Source: Areca catechu (lineage: Eukaryota; Streptophyta; Magnoliopsida; Arecales; Arecaceae). Taken from it: a stretch of 64,000 bases of DNA. This document shows positions 21,520 through 32,439 of the stretch, piece after piece (positions within the stretch are counted from its first letter, which is position 1; the number at the start of each line of letters is the position of its first letter). The position numbers were made by a program, and so were the translations under genes. The notes under the pieces are model-generated. The model was not told the origin of the DNA. It made no database searches and worked only from the letters and a program-made list of their open reading frames with translations. The stretch spans positions 123,920,112-123,984,111 of the forward strand of contig CM038047.1 in the NCBI GenBank assembly GCA_021397845.1, read 5' to 3'.

Positions 21520-22040
21520 GATGTAGTGGATTTTATCTTGGTTAGGCTTAGGCCTAAAAGAAGCTTCATGCTCGTAGAGCCGGACCTTTTAAAATGATAA
21601 AGAAGGTTGGATCAAATGCCTAGGTGTTAGACTTGCCTTGGATTTGGGCATTAGTTCTACCTTCAATATTACAGACCTGGTTGAGTATAGGGAACCGGCA
21701 GCGCTACCTAGTGAGGCCTTTGGACCTATTCCTTTTCATTGTGAGTGACCCTAACCTAGAGTGTCCACAAACAAATTTGGCCTGAGAGAGGAGAACGGAT
21801 CGAGCATATCCTGGACGATCAAGCCATCACGACCCAGGGCCATGACTATCAATGCTTCCTGGTCGATGGCAAGGCCGGCCAGAGTCGAACGAATCGTGGA
21901 TTTCTCGAGAGGACTTGCAACGCCTCAACCCAGACCTTCTCGAGAGATATGTGAGCCAGTCTGACCTTCACTCGACAGGGTCGAGTTCCTCCCACCCCGG
22001 GAGAATTGGTGGGGACACCGGAGGCACCAGAATAAGATAG
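21520..22040 (+). pseudogene. Integrase C-terminus and chromodomain remnant of X1
   Basis: Frame-broken pieces match W3: FDVVDFILVRLRPKRS near 21520, FNITDLVEYREP-like bases near 21670, and then GRWQGRPESNESWISREDLQ followed by RLNPDLLERYVSQ at 21860-21960, which is a chromodomain. In chromoviruses this domain at the integrase end recognises histone marks. Everything between the integrase core and this point is deleted. The frame runs on about 30 bases into the 3' LTR. Confidence 0.8.
21983..22006 (+). promoter_or_regulatory. Polypurine-tract region of X1
   Basis: Sequence ending ccccgggagaat directly before the 3' LTR. The same bases precede the 3' LTR of X2 and W3, so they are conserved across both families. 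Confidence 0.65.
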
Positions 22041-23461
22041 AGGCTTTTCAATCCTCTGTGAATTGATCAATAATTTATGAGTCCATCTGTAATAAGGGCT
22101 TAGCTCATCTGAGTCTATTTTAGTTGTTATTTGAGTATTTTGAGTTGTTATTTCAGTTCTGTACTTGTCAGCTCATGTTGAGCTAGTTCAGTCCAATGCT
22201 AGTCAGCTCATGTTGAGCTAATTTTATTTTTTTGAGTCCTGTCCAAGCATACTGAAGACTCAAGACTATATCATACAAGTGAAGACCAAGTCCAACTAGA
22301 TTGAAGACATGGAAGTATAGTCCAAGTCCAACCTAGCTTGAAGATTTGAAGACCCCAGGAGGAAAATTTAGAAAATCCTGATTTCTTGCAGATGCCCTCC
22401 AGATGCCCAGATTCCCTTCCAGATGCGAAAGTATACTCATAGATAAGGGCATCCATGATTCCAAAGGTCCATCTGCATCCTAGCCCAAAGAAATCAAGCC
22501 CAGGTGCCAAGCCCAAGTCCCTAAGAAGCAAGATACCAAGGAATATTCCTGCTACCTGGCTACCAGGCCACCCCAGCTTCCAGAGGCCCAAACCCATGCA
22601 CCCGAGCCCCTTTGGGCTGGCCTTTTGCTGCTCCTAGAAACCCAACACACCCCCCTAGGCATCCTTGGAGTCTTGACCAAGTCAAGAAAATTTTTAGGGA
22701 TTTTTCTACCTAATATTTCCTTATTTTCTAGCTAGGGTTTGAGAGGGAAAAGGATTCTTATGTAAAGACTTATGTACCCTTACTTGGAGCCCAAGGTTAA
22801 GGGTCTATTTAAGGGACCCTAGCCTCTTGTATGAGGAGAAATTTTTGATGAATGAAATCTTGAGTTCTTCTATTGAGTGGTGTGATACCCTGCTGTGTGC
22901 ATAAAGGGGTTTGTGAGAGTTCTTCTTCCTGGTGTTTGCAATCATCTTCTTGCTGCCAACAAATCCTCCAGATCCCTGGATGCCCACTCCAAAAGAAGCC
23001 TTACCTTACTGTTTTTACCTTGTTTTCTTGTTCCTTTGTGAGCTTTCTAACCCCTGACAGGTCGTTTGTAGGTCCCTGAGTTCCTACGAATCCAACGACT
23101 CCAGCCAAGCCTCAATCGGATCACCGAGCAGAAAGCCGGGTATCCGCGGGTCTTTGGCTCAGTTTTCCAGGCCGCATCCATCGAGGAACGAGAGACCCCT
23201 TCACTGCGATCTTCACAGACATTGTCAGGTACACCCCTCTACCTCCAGTAGTTTTATTGTAGGAGAACTTGCCCTAACCGAGGCTTCTCAGCCCCGGCTG
23301 TCCTTCTTTGCTACTTTTCTAGGTCCTAATCTGCATGCTGATCTTCAAAAATTCATACAAAATTCCCTACAAATAATTTTGATCTGAAATTTGGGAATTA
23401 ATCACCTAACTCAACATGTAAAACATACAAAAAAAATTGCATACATATTAGTTCCCCATCA
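22007..23461 (+). repeat. 3' LTR of X1
   Basis: 1455 bp starting TGGTGGGGACACC and ending GTTCCCCATCA. A TATA-like tatttaag is at 22806-22813. By eye it is very close to the 5' LTR except for one short indel near 22655-22680 and scattered substitutions. Confidence 0.93.
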
Positions 23462-23466
23462 TTAGG

Positions 23467-23924
23467 TTTGTGCCCTTAAAGTAATTTAAAAATGCTTATG
23501 CATAACCAAAAAGAATAAACAAGTTTAAATTGAAAACTAATACTAAACTAAGATCAAAATAATATGCTGAAAGAAGAAGGGATAGCTTAAAATATGTACC
23601 TAGCCTCTAGAACTCACCAACCTAAAAAAATAAAAAAGTTAGAAAGATCCGGGGGGGAGGTGGACGGTTGTCGAGGTCACTGGTGGTCAGACATGGTAGA
23701 TCCGGGATCAGTGGGAAGAAAAATGGAGAAAAATGGAGGTTCTGGGAGATTTTGGGAGGAAGAAGATGACAGGGATAAACATGGAATACATTTGGAATAA
23801 AAATGGAATAGAGTGAGGATAACGAGAATAGGTGGAATAGCAAGATAAATATTTTTAAACTAAAAATAAAAAAAAATCTAAAAAAAGAAAAGGAAAACCC
23901 GGATGGGTTTTGATGTTCCCATCA
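23467..23924 (-). repeat. LTR remnant related to LTR Y
   Basis: The right part, with aggtggaatagcaagataa and the end gatgttcccatca, matches the right end of LTR Y (51440-51587). In that family the right end is the U3 start on the minus strand. The left part may belong to the leader of the Athila-like element. X1 was inserted at its left edge. It could be the 5' LTR of the Athila-like element; its left boundary is not clear. Confidence 0.55.
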
Positions 23925-23926
23925 CG

Positions 23927-24410
23927 GAGCTCGACTTTGGCTAGGGCATCTCGACCTCGAGAGAGCCACATAACAAAGGAGTCCGGAGAGAAGTGGAGCT
24001 CGACTTCGGCCAGGGCATCTCGACCTCGAGGGAGCCACCTGGCAAAGGAGTCCAAAGAGAGGAGGAGCTCAACTTTGGCCAATGCATCTCGTCCTCGAGG
24101 GAGCCACCAGGCGAAGGAGTCCGAAGAGAGGCAGAGCTCAACTTCGGCCAAGGCATCTCGACCTCAAGGGAGACACATGGCAAAGGAGTCCGGAGAAAGG
24201 TGGAGCTCGACTTCAACCAGGGCATCTCGACCTCAAGAGAGCCACCTGGCAAAGGAGACCGGAGAGAGGTGGAGCTCGACTTTGGCCAGGGTGTCTCGAC
24301 CTTGAGGGAACCACCTTGCGAAGGAGTCCGAAGAAGGCGGAGCTCTACTTTGGCCAGGGTGTCTCGACCTTGAGGGAGCCACCTAGCGAAGGAGCCTGAT
24401 GAGAGGCATC
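23927..24410. repeat. 69-bp tandem array, about seven copies
   Basis: gagctcgacttcggccagg recurs every 69 bp from 23927, 23996 onward. Units carry catctcgacctcgagggagc and a variable caaaggagtccggagagagg. Because 69 is divisible by three, every frame stays open in both directions and encodes 23-residue repeats, but no start or context supports a gene. It probably belongs to the 3' LTR of Tat2 or another element. Confidence 0.85.
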
Positions 24411-24957
24411 TGACATGTCAGCTTCCTCCAACATGGCATCTGATTGGGTCTGACATTGGTTCAATGTCAACGATCCTGCCACATCATTTGCCCCCCACTC
24501 CTAAGTCTCGTTGGCGCATGGCACTCGGGGCAAAGAGAGTAAATGCGGTGTTGAGTGGAAAGGTAAAGATCCGGTGCCATAATTGCCATGATCGCCGGTG
24601 CCTCGTGAAATAGACCTCTAGGACAATATGGAGATGACACATGGACTCATCCGAGGAGGCTTTATTGCTGACTTAGAATTCGAAACTGTCATGGGCGATA
24701 CGAAGTGTTGGCCCCTACCGATTGTTGACGCATGGCATGAATCAGATGGCGGTGATGGGATGGACACAGTCTGTTCATTTCGAAAGGAAGGATAGTTTCT
24801 CTGAAACATTTCTCTTTCAAATTTTTTGTGCCAGCCAGTGAACCAAAGAGTCTCCTTCCTCCCCCCAGCCATCTTTTTCCTTCACGGATAGCAAGGTTCG
24901 TTCTTCTTCAATCTCCTTTCTCTGTAGGTTGGGTAGAGTTCTTTCTTAGGGCTAGGA
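24411..24957. other. Likely 3' end of Tat2 and upstream region of its antisense ORF
   Basis: No ORF is supported. It has gtctgacattggttcaatgtcaacg, a short inverted repeat, and a pyrimidine-rich end (tctccttcctccccccagcc) that looks like a 5' UTR read on the plus strand. It is directly upstream of the antisense ORF of Tat2 once X2 is removed. The duplication tagga at 24953-24957 marks the X2 insertion. Confidence 0.45.
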
Positions 24958-26408
24958 TGATGGGGAACTAATATGCATGCCATTTTTTTTGTATATTTTA
25001 CATGTTGAGTTAGGTTATTAATTCCTGAATTTCATATCAAAATTATTTGTAGGGAATTTTGTATAAATTTTTGAAGATCAGCATGCAGATTAGGACCTAG
25101 AAAAGTAGCAAAGAAGGACCGCCGGGGCTGAGAATCCTCGGTTAGGGCAAGTTCTCCTGCAATAAAACTACTGGAGGTAGAGGGGTGTACCTGACAATGT
25201 CTATGAAGATCGCAGCGAAGGGGTCTCTCGTTCCTCGATGGATGCGGACTGGAAAATCGAGCCAAAGACCCACGATACCCGGCTTTCTGCTCGGTGATCC
25301 GATTGAGGCTTGGCTGGAGTCGTTGGATTCGTAGGAACTCGGGGACCTGCAAACGACCTGTCAGGGGTTAGAAAACTCACAAAGGAACAAGAAAACAAAG
25401 GAAAAATAGCAAGGGAAGGCTTCTTTTGGAGTGGGCATCCAGGGATTGAGATGCTTGTTGGCAGCAGGAAGATGATTGCAGCACTGGGAAGAAGAACTCT
25501 CGCAAACCCCTTTATGCACACAGCAGGGTATCACACAAGTCAATAGAAGAACTCAAGGTTTTCATTCATCAAAATTCTCCCTTCATACAAGAGGCTAGGG
25601 TCCCTTAAATAGACCCTTAACCTTGGGCTCCAAGTAAGGGTACATAAGTCTTTACATAAGAATCATTTTCCCTCTCAAACCCTAGCTAGAAAATAAGGAA
25701 ATATTAGGTAGAAAAATCCCTAAAAATTTTCTTGACTTGGTCAAGACTCCAAGGATGCCTAGGGGGCGTGTTGGGCTTCTAGGAGCAGCAAAAGGCCGGC
25801 CCAAAGGGGCTCGGGTGCATGGGTTTGGGCCTCTGGAAGCTGGGGTGGCCTGGTAGCCAAGTAGCAGGAATATTCCCTGGTATCTTGCTTCTTAGGGGCT
25901 TGGGCTTGGCACCTGGGCAGGATTTCTTTGGGCGAGGATGCAGATGGACCTCTGGAATCATGGATGCCCTTATCTATGAATATACTTTGGCATCTGGAAG
26001 AGAATCTGGGCATCTGGAGGGCATATGCAAGAAATCAGGGTTTTCTGAATTTTCCTCTTGGGGTCTTCAAATCTTCAAGCTGGGTTGGACTTGTGCTATA
26101 CTTCCATGTCTTCAATCTAGTTGGACTTGGTTCACTTGTATGATATAGTCTTGAGTCTTCAGTATGCTTGGACAGGACTCAAAAAAATAAAATTAGCTCA
26201 ACATGAGCTGACTAGCATTGGACTGAACTAGCTCAACATGAGCTGACTAGTACAGAACTGAAATAACAACTAAAAATACTCAAATAACAACTAAAATGGA
26301 CTCAGATGAGCTAAGCCCTTATTACAGATGGACTCATAAATTATTGATCAATTAACAGAGGGTTGAAAAAGCCTCTGTCTTATTCTGGTGCCTCAGGTGT
26401 CCCCACCA
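24958..26408 (-). repeat. 3' LTR of X2
   Basis: On the plus strand it reads TGATGGGGAACTAATATGC ... GGTGTCCCCACCA. The TATA-like element is at 25604-25611 (minus strand). 1451 bp. Confidence 0.92.
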
Positions 26409-27164
26409 ATTCTCCCGGGGTGGGAGGAACTCGACCCTGTCGAGTGAAGGTCAGACTGGCTCACATATCTCTCGAGAAGGTCTGGGTTGAGGCGTTGCAA
26501 GTCCTCTCGAGAAATCCCGAATCGTCCGACTCTGGCCGACCTTGCCATCGAACCAGGAAGCGTTGATAGTCATGGCCCTGGGTCGTGATGGCTTGATTAT
26601 CCAGGATACGCTCGATCCGTTCTCCTCTCTCAGGCCAAATTTGTTTGTGGACACTCTAGGTTAGGGTCACTCACAATGAAAAGGAATAGGTCCAAAGGCC
26701 TCACTAGGTAGTGCTGCCGGTTCCCTATACTCAACCAGGTCTGTAATATTGAAGGTAGAACTAATGCCCAAATCCGAAGGCAAGTCTAACACCTAGGCAT
26801 TTGATCCAACCTTCTCTATCACTTTAAAAGGTCCGGCTCTACGAGCATGAAGCTTCTTTTAGGGCTAAGCCTAACCAAGATAAAATGGGCTAAGCCTAAC
26901 CAAGATAAAATCCACTACATCAAATTTTTTGATCCATCTTCGGAATTAGCCAGTTGTTTTAACATTAGTGCGGGTGGTGAACATGCTAGGCACATGCAGA
27001 CTCCTAACAAGATGATGCAAAGGACTCAAACCTACACCTAGCAGACTCGATTAAAGAGGTTTATTAGGTCTTAACTACCACTTGGGCATGGGGGCATGAG
27101 TCGTGGTTGATGGATGACATGCAGAAGAAAATTTGCTAGTAACTCCTAATAAGTGCCAGAGGGT
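26409..27164 (-). pseudogene. Integrase/chromodomain remnant and PPT of X2
   Basis: Directly beside the LTR is the complement of the conserved PPT ccccgggagaat. Next come frame-broken chromodomain pieces (26451-26654) that match X1. A 28-base segment near 26866-26912 (gggctaagcctaaccaagataaaat) is tandemly duplicated relative to X1. No intact ORF. Confidence 0.75.
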
Positions 27165-28977
27165 CTACCAAAAGTAGGTAGCAAATGGGATGGGCTCTAT
27201 GGATCCTTGCAACCTAGTAACCTCAACAAAATGTAACCTAATAGTTCTAGACACATGAGAAAACTCAGGAAAGGGTAGAAAATAGGAAGTGGGTTCAGAA
27301 TTACTCTGGTAGGGTGGAGAAAAAGGTTCTGGGTTAGTTGGATAAAGTAGAATCAAAGAAGGCATGTCAGGGACTAATCCTAGACTAATGAGGTTAACCT
27401 TATGGGGTTGCGATATATCTACAGGATTTGTATAATGGAAGGATGGGTTATTAATCTGAGGAAAGAGGTCCTTAATGGAAACTATAGGAGGAGACTCATC
27501 CTGAGGGTACTGATTCAAAGAGATCAGGTCCTTAATAAATTCTTCTGGTTCTTGTATTTTAGGACTAGACTCTATAATTTGGCTCTCCTTTATGGTTTCC
27601 TCAGGTAAGGCTCTAGTAGTAGTACCTAGGTTCTCTTCCTCTATTTGTTCTTCCATTATAGCTTTAGGTTGGATATGGTCAAGGTCAACTAGCTCTGGGT
27701 TGGTTTCTACCTGGGTATCTATTGGGTCAGCTAATTCTAGGTCTACTAAAGGTGTCTCCTCTTCTCCCTCATACTCATCCACTAGGCTCACATCAGCTTC
27801 ATACACTTCCGTGTTAATGTAATCCTTGTCAATCTCAGGAATGGTTGGAGAAGGTCGGCTAGGAAAAAATTGGCTAGGTCCAGGTTTCTGATTATGGACA
27901 CTAATCCTAGTAGGTTCAGGTTGCCTAAGGGGTAGTGGCTCACTACTGGGCTCATATTTAGGGGTGCTAATCCTATGGGGTTCAAATTGACTAAGGGAAA
28001 CCTGACTAGTACTAGGCTGATACTTAGGGGTTATGGGTTCTCTGGGCTCATAGGACAAGGGTGCAGATCTATGGGTCATGGGATTATAGGATCTGGAGTC
28101 ATAGGAATTTGGGTCAGTTCTATGGTCTGGTTCTAAGGATGGATCATGGTATGGAGTCCTCTTAAGGTTGGGCTTTCTATATGGGTCAGGATATTGGGTC
28201 CTCCTAGGGTTGGACTCCCTATATGGGTCAGAATACTGGGTTCTCCTAGGGTTGGACTCCCTGTATGGGTCAGAATATTGGGTTCTCCTAGGGTTGGACT
28301 CCCTATATGGGTCAGAATATTGGGTGTTGGTTCTACTAGGCTCATAGGGTGTGGGTGCATAAGATCTTTTGATCATGGGATCTAGAGTCATAGGATCTAG
28401 GTTCATAGGTTATGGATTCATAGGTTCTAGGTTCATAGGATTTGGAGTCATAAGATCTATAGGTTGTAGGTATACTAGGCTTATAGGGAGAGGGTAAATA
28501 GGATCTATCTTCCTGGTCTATAAAATCCTGATTGGGTCTTCTAGGACTAACCTTAGGGATCGGGTCATGACGATGGGCTCTCCTAGGTTTAGCCTCAAGG
28601 TATGGATCAGGGTTTGGGGTCCTCCTAGGTTGAGGATTGTAGTACGGGTCAGGAAAAGGGGCTGTCCTAGGTTCGACCTCATGATATAGATCAGGGTTTG
28701 GGGTCCTCCTAGGTTGAGGGAAATCAGGATCTGGCTCAGACTGTGACCCATGGGTTTTTCTTGGGATCCCTACCCAGACTTTTAACTGATCAAACCTATT
28801 GGCAAGATGGTCAATTCTATCATTGGTTTGAATACGAGACTGAGTTAACTGGGTCATCTGGGTATTTATCTGGGCCATTTGATCAGCTAGGGCTTTTATT
28901 TGGGCTTGTAAATTTTCCATGGGTTCAGACATTTGTGAAGGAGGTGGGTGATATGAAACTCCTGATCTAGTGCTCAT
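27165..28977 (-). pseudogene. Gag-like ORF of X2, one frameshift
   Basis: Starts MSTRSGVSYHPPPSQMSEP at 28977 and is open to 28342. A one-base insertion in the run catgatcaaaagatc (about 28365) shifts it, after which 27165-28406 is open for 413 residues. It has extra Pro-rich repeats relative to X1 (PNPDLYHEVEPRTAPFPDPY region). It ends at ATYFW with TAG where X1 has CAG. The first part is Gln-rich, the middle Tyr/Pro/Arg-rich, the end acidic. Function is presumably Gag-like, inferred from the start shared with W3. Confidence 0.75.
28160..28330 (-). repeat. 42-bp coding repeats in X2 gag-like ORF
   Basis: Four copies of the unit encoding NPRRTQYSDPYRES on the minus strand, the same as in X1. 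Confidence 0.88.
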
Positions 28978-29858
28978 GCAAGACTCGATCAGACCGATTA
29001 TAACTGACTAGACCTAGAGTCCAAACTAGATGCTCAATCAGGGTGGCAAACTAGCCTATAGTAACCCTGTACTTAGCCAGGCAGGTGTAAGGGGAGTGTT
29101 AGGTCCCTGATTGCCAATCCTAGACACCAATCAGAGATTGGCCAGGTAGGCAGACCAGCACACAAGCCCTTCGGGATTGAATCCCTAAACCACCGTTCTA
29201 GACACTAAGCACAAGGCACACACAGGTTAACTTGACACAGTGATCTAACACTAGCCCGGACCCGACCAGTTGGTGTCCCTAGCCCACTAGGGCAAATTAA
29301 GTCTAGTTAATTTTAGGTTAAGGCTTGGGACCAAATGCAAGGGATGTGGTTTTGGGCTAAGGAGAGGTGATCAAATCCTCCCCTCATTTGACATAGAAAG
29401 AGTGCCCTTAAAAGTAGATTATGCAATGATGGCAGGCAAATGATGCAAATTAGGGTTAGATGTTTTTTGGTATTTTTTTTTGGAGAATATGTAATTTTAT
29501 TTTATTATTTTTATTTTTTGGTATTTTCTTAAAATAGAAGAAAACTTGAAAATCATGGCCTAATATGCAGGAAATATACTAAAATTAAAATATATGCAAA
29601 AGATGCTAAACAAAACCATAAAACTTCCAAACTTGTCTTGCTGAAAAAAAATAGGGCCAAAAATTTGCATGCTGTATTTGGCTTGCAGAACATTCACATG
29701 CAATAATAAAATCTACGAAAATTCTTAAAATTACTATGAATTATGATGAGTCCAGAAAAATAAATTTCAGAATTTTTCAAGTTTTTATCAGGAATAAATA
29801 ATTAAAATAACAGAGTATATACGGACTGAAAAATTACAGAAAATAAGCCCTAATCTAA
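28978..29858 (-). other. X2 untranslated leader, no gene
   Basis: Counterpart of X1 18664-19523. It carries the same shared leader phrases and no supported ORF. Confidence 0.65.
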
Positions 29859-29870
29859 GCTCTGATACCA
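29859..29870 (-). promoter_or_regulatory. Primer-binding site of X2
   Basis: gctctgatacca on the plus strand, which is TGGTATCAGAGC on the minus strand, two bases from the LTR end. Confidence 0.92.
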
Positions 29871-29872
29871 AA

Positions 29873-31324
29873 TGATGGGGAACTAATATGCATGCCATTT
29901 TTTTGTATGTTTTACATGTTGAGTTAGGTTATTAATTACCAAATTTCAGATCAAAATTATTTGTAGGGAATTTTGTATGAATTTTTGAAGATCAGCATGC
30001 AGATTAGGACCTAGAAAAGTAGCAAAGAAGGACCGCCGGGGCTGAGAAGCCTCGGTTAGGGCAAGTTCTCCTACAATAAAACTACTGGAGGTAGAGGGGT
30101 GTACCTGACAACGTCTATGAAGATCACAGCGAAGGTGTCTCTCATTCCTCGATGGATGCGGCCTGGAAAATCGAGCCAAAGACCCGCGGATACCCGGCTT
30201 TCTGCTCGGTGATCCGATTGAGGCTTTGCTGGAGTCGTTGGATTCGTAGGAACTCGGGGACCTGCAAACGACCTGTCAGGGGTTAGAAAACTCACAAAAG
30301 AACAAGAAAACAAAGGAAAAACAGCAAGGGAAGGCTTCTTTTGAGTGGGCATCCAGGGATCTGAGATGCTTGTTGGCAGCAGGAAGATGATTGCGCCACT
30401 GGGAAGAAGAACTCTCGCAAACCCCTTTATGCACACAGCAGGGTATCACACAACTCAATAGAAGAACTCAAGGTTTTCATTCATCAAAATTCTCCCTTCA
30501 TACAAGAGGCTAGGGTCCCTTAAATAGACCCTTAACCTTGGGCTCCAAGTAAGGGTGCATAAGTCTTTACATAAGAATCCTTTTCCCTCTCAAACCCTAG
30601 CTAGAAAATAAGGAAATATTAGGTAGAAAAATCCCTAAAAATTTTCTTGACTTGGTCAAGACTCCAAGGATGCCTAGATGGCGTGTTGGGCTTCTAGGAG
30701 CAGCAAAAGGCCGGCCCAAAGGGGCTCGGGTGCATGGGTTTGGGCCTCTGGAAGCTGGGGTGGCCGGTAGCCAAGTAGCAGCAATATTCCCAGGTATCTT
30801 GCTTCTTAGGGGCTTGGGCTTGGCACCTGGGCTTGATTTCTTTGGGATAGGATGCAGATGGACCTCTGAAATCATGGATGCCCTTATCTATGAATATACT
30901 TTGGCATCTGGAAGAGAATCTGGGCATCTGGAGGGCATATGCAAGAAATCAGGGTTTTCTGAATTTTCCTCCTGGGGTGTTCAAATCTTCAAGCTGGGTT
31001 GGACTTGTGCTATACTTCCATGTCTTCAATCTAGTTGGACTTGGTATTCACTTGTATGATATAGTCTTGAGTCTTCAGTATGCTTGGACAGGACTCAAAA
31101 AAATAAAATTAGCTCAACATGAGCTGACTAGCATTGGACTGAACTAGCTCAACATGAGCTGACTAGTACAGAACTGAAATAACAACTAAAAATACTCAAA
31201 TAATAACTAAAATAGACTCAGATGAGCTAAGCCCTTATTACAGATGGACTCATAAATTATTGATCAATTAACAGAGGGTTGAAAAACCCTCTGTCTTATT
31301 CTGGTGCCTCAGGTGTCCCCACCA
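29873..31324 (-). repeat. 5' LTR of X2
   Basis: 1452 bp, TGATGGGGAACTAATATGC to GTGTCCCCACCA on the plus strand, very close by eye to 24958-26408. TATA-like element on the minus strand at 30519-30526. Confidence 0.92.
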
Positions 31325-31329
31325 TAGGA

Positions 31330-32420
31330 TCTTCTCTGACCTCGTTCGTTGCCTTCTTACTGCTTTTCTTTCCCTTCTTCTTTATCTTCTTTTTGAAATG
31401 TCTCATTGGGGTCGAAACTTTTCCCTTCGACCAATCCCAAAGAGGCCGGGCCTTCTCGATCAAGGACACCTTCTTCTTTCGATGAGAAGGAAGAGCTACG
31501 CTTCGAGATTTGTAGAAGGCCTTGCCCAACGGGAATAGTCATAGGAAAACCTAGGGTCCGTCCCTCGCCTCCTCTTCCTGAACCTTCTCCGGGACCCTCT
31601 CGGTCGACTGGTCCTAGCAAGGTTGCTTCGACGATCACCATTGAGCAGCTTTCGACCATCCGAGAGACCTTCGGTATCCCAGATTTCATCCGGCTCTCAG
31701 TCCTATGACCGAGGAAATGGGTCACCTCAAGTGGCCCGGGCCGAATTGTCCTCTATGAGGAAACACTTGCAGGAGGCCTCTGATTTCCAGTTCATCTTTT
31801 CTTCCTCTCCGTGCTGAGCCACTACCATCTAGCTTAGCTCAGCTAGTCTCAAACGCAATCAGGATAATTTTTTGCTCATCATCCTCTGCCATTTTCATGG
31901 GATCGTTGACCATTTTTCTCTCTTTAGGGTTTTCTTTACCTTGAAACACCACCCATCTGAGGAGGGGTGGTGGTTCATTTCTCCATGCTCGAAGGGCATC
32001 AGGTTTGAGCTCCCCTCTTCCATCAAAAGATGGAAGAGCAAGTACTTCTTCGCTTCAGTCGAGGGGGTCAACTGGGGTTGGAGTGACCCAGACTAAACCC
32101 TGAACTGGAATCATGTCATCGAGGCGGTTGATCGGGAAGTTTACGACCCGATCCGCACTGACCAAATACCATCTCTCGAGGTTCTGCTATCAGAGCAGAA
32201 CCTGTACGAAGCTAGGGTCAGCCCATTGCGAGAGTTGGGTGAGTTCGGTGCAATTTTACTTGTATATATCTTTTATTTTTATCTTAGAGTTCAGAACTGA
32301 CCTCGCTTTCCTTCGTGCAGGCATGAAGTATTCGTAGATGAACTCCTTGCATTATCCAAGAAAAGGAGTGCACCGACAGGGGTCAGAGAAACCCCATCAA
32401 AGAAGGCTCGGGATGAAGAG
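31330..32420 (+). pseudogene. Antisense ORF of Tat2
   Basis: Plus strand. A Pro/Ser-rich start (RPSPPLPEPSPGPSRSTGPS) is followed by SSMRKHLQEASDFQF in one frame and, overlapping, by the family motif GRIVLYEETLAGGL. Then come VLSHYHLA, FFTLKHHPSEEGWWFISPC and LPSSIKRWKSKYFFASVEG. The last motifs are those of the putative gypsy-type transposon family, better kept than in Tat1. After a candidate intron it continues with short exon-like sequence to about 32420, where it abuts truncated integrase on the other strand. X2 inserted just upstream. At least three frame changes or stops are present. Confidence 0.72.
32239..32320 (+). other. Candidate intron in antisense ORF 2
   Basis: Donor GGTGAGTTCGG and acceptor CTTCGTGCAG, 82 bases, T-rich inside. 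This is a textbook plant intron in the antisense gene direction. It supports splicing of this transcript, which would not make sense for the genomic RNA strand. Confidence 0.6.
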
Positions 32421-32439
32421 AGTGCAAGGGCCACACCTC

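Larger units (their letters stand above)
17216..23461 (+). mobile_element. Complete non-autonomous Ty3/gypsy element X1, TSD ttagg
   Basis: Two LTRs (17216-18649 and 22007-23461), a PBS for initiator tRNA-Met, a long gag-like ORF, a remnant of the integrase end with chromodomain, and a polypurine tract. It is flanked by ttagg at 17211-17215 and 23462-23466. There is no protease, RT or RNase H anywhere inside, so it must rely on enzymes from another element. A near copy, X2, lies at 24958-31324 in inverse orientation. Confidence 0.93.
24958..31324 (-). mobile_element. Complete non-autonomous Ty3/gypsy element X2, TSD tagga
   Basis: Same family as X1 but in inverse orientation. LTRs at 24958-26408 and 29873-31324, PBS at 29859-29870 on the minus strand, gag-like ORF at 27165-28977, chromodomain remnant at 26409-26900. 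Flanked by tagga at 24953-24957 and 31325-31329. The same pol deletion as in X1 is present, so both copies derive from one already deleted ancestor and the deletion was not a private event. Confidence 0.93.

Noticed and set aside
23927..24410. Long open frames on both strands coding 23-residue repeats
   Set aside because: They follow from the 69-bp period being divisible by three; no start context, no domain, and open in several frames at once.
29859..29870. tRNA-Met gene fragments at gctctgatacca sites
   Set aside because: Only the 12-base PBS is present next to LTRs; no cloverleaf can be formed with the flanks.
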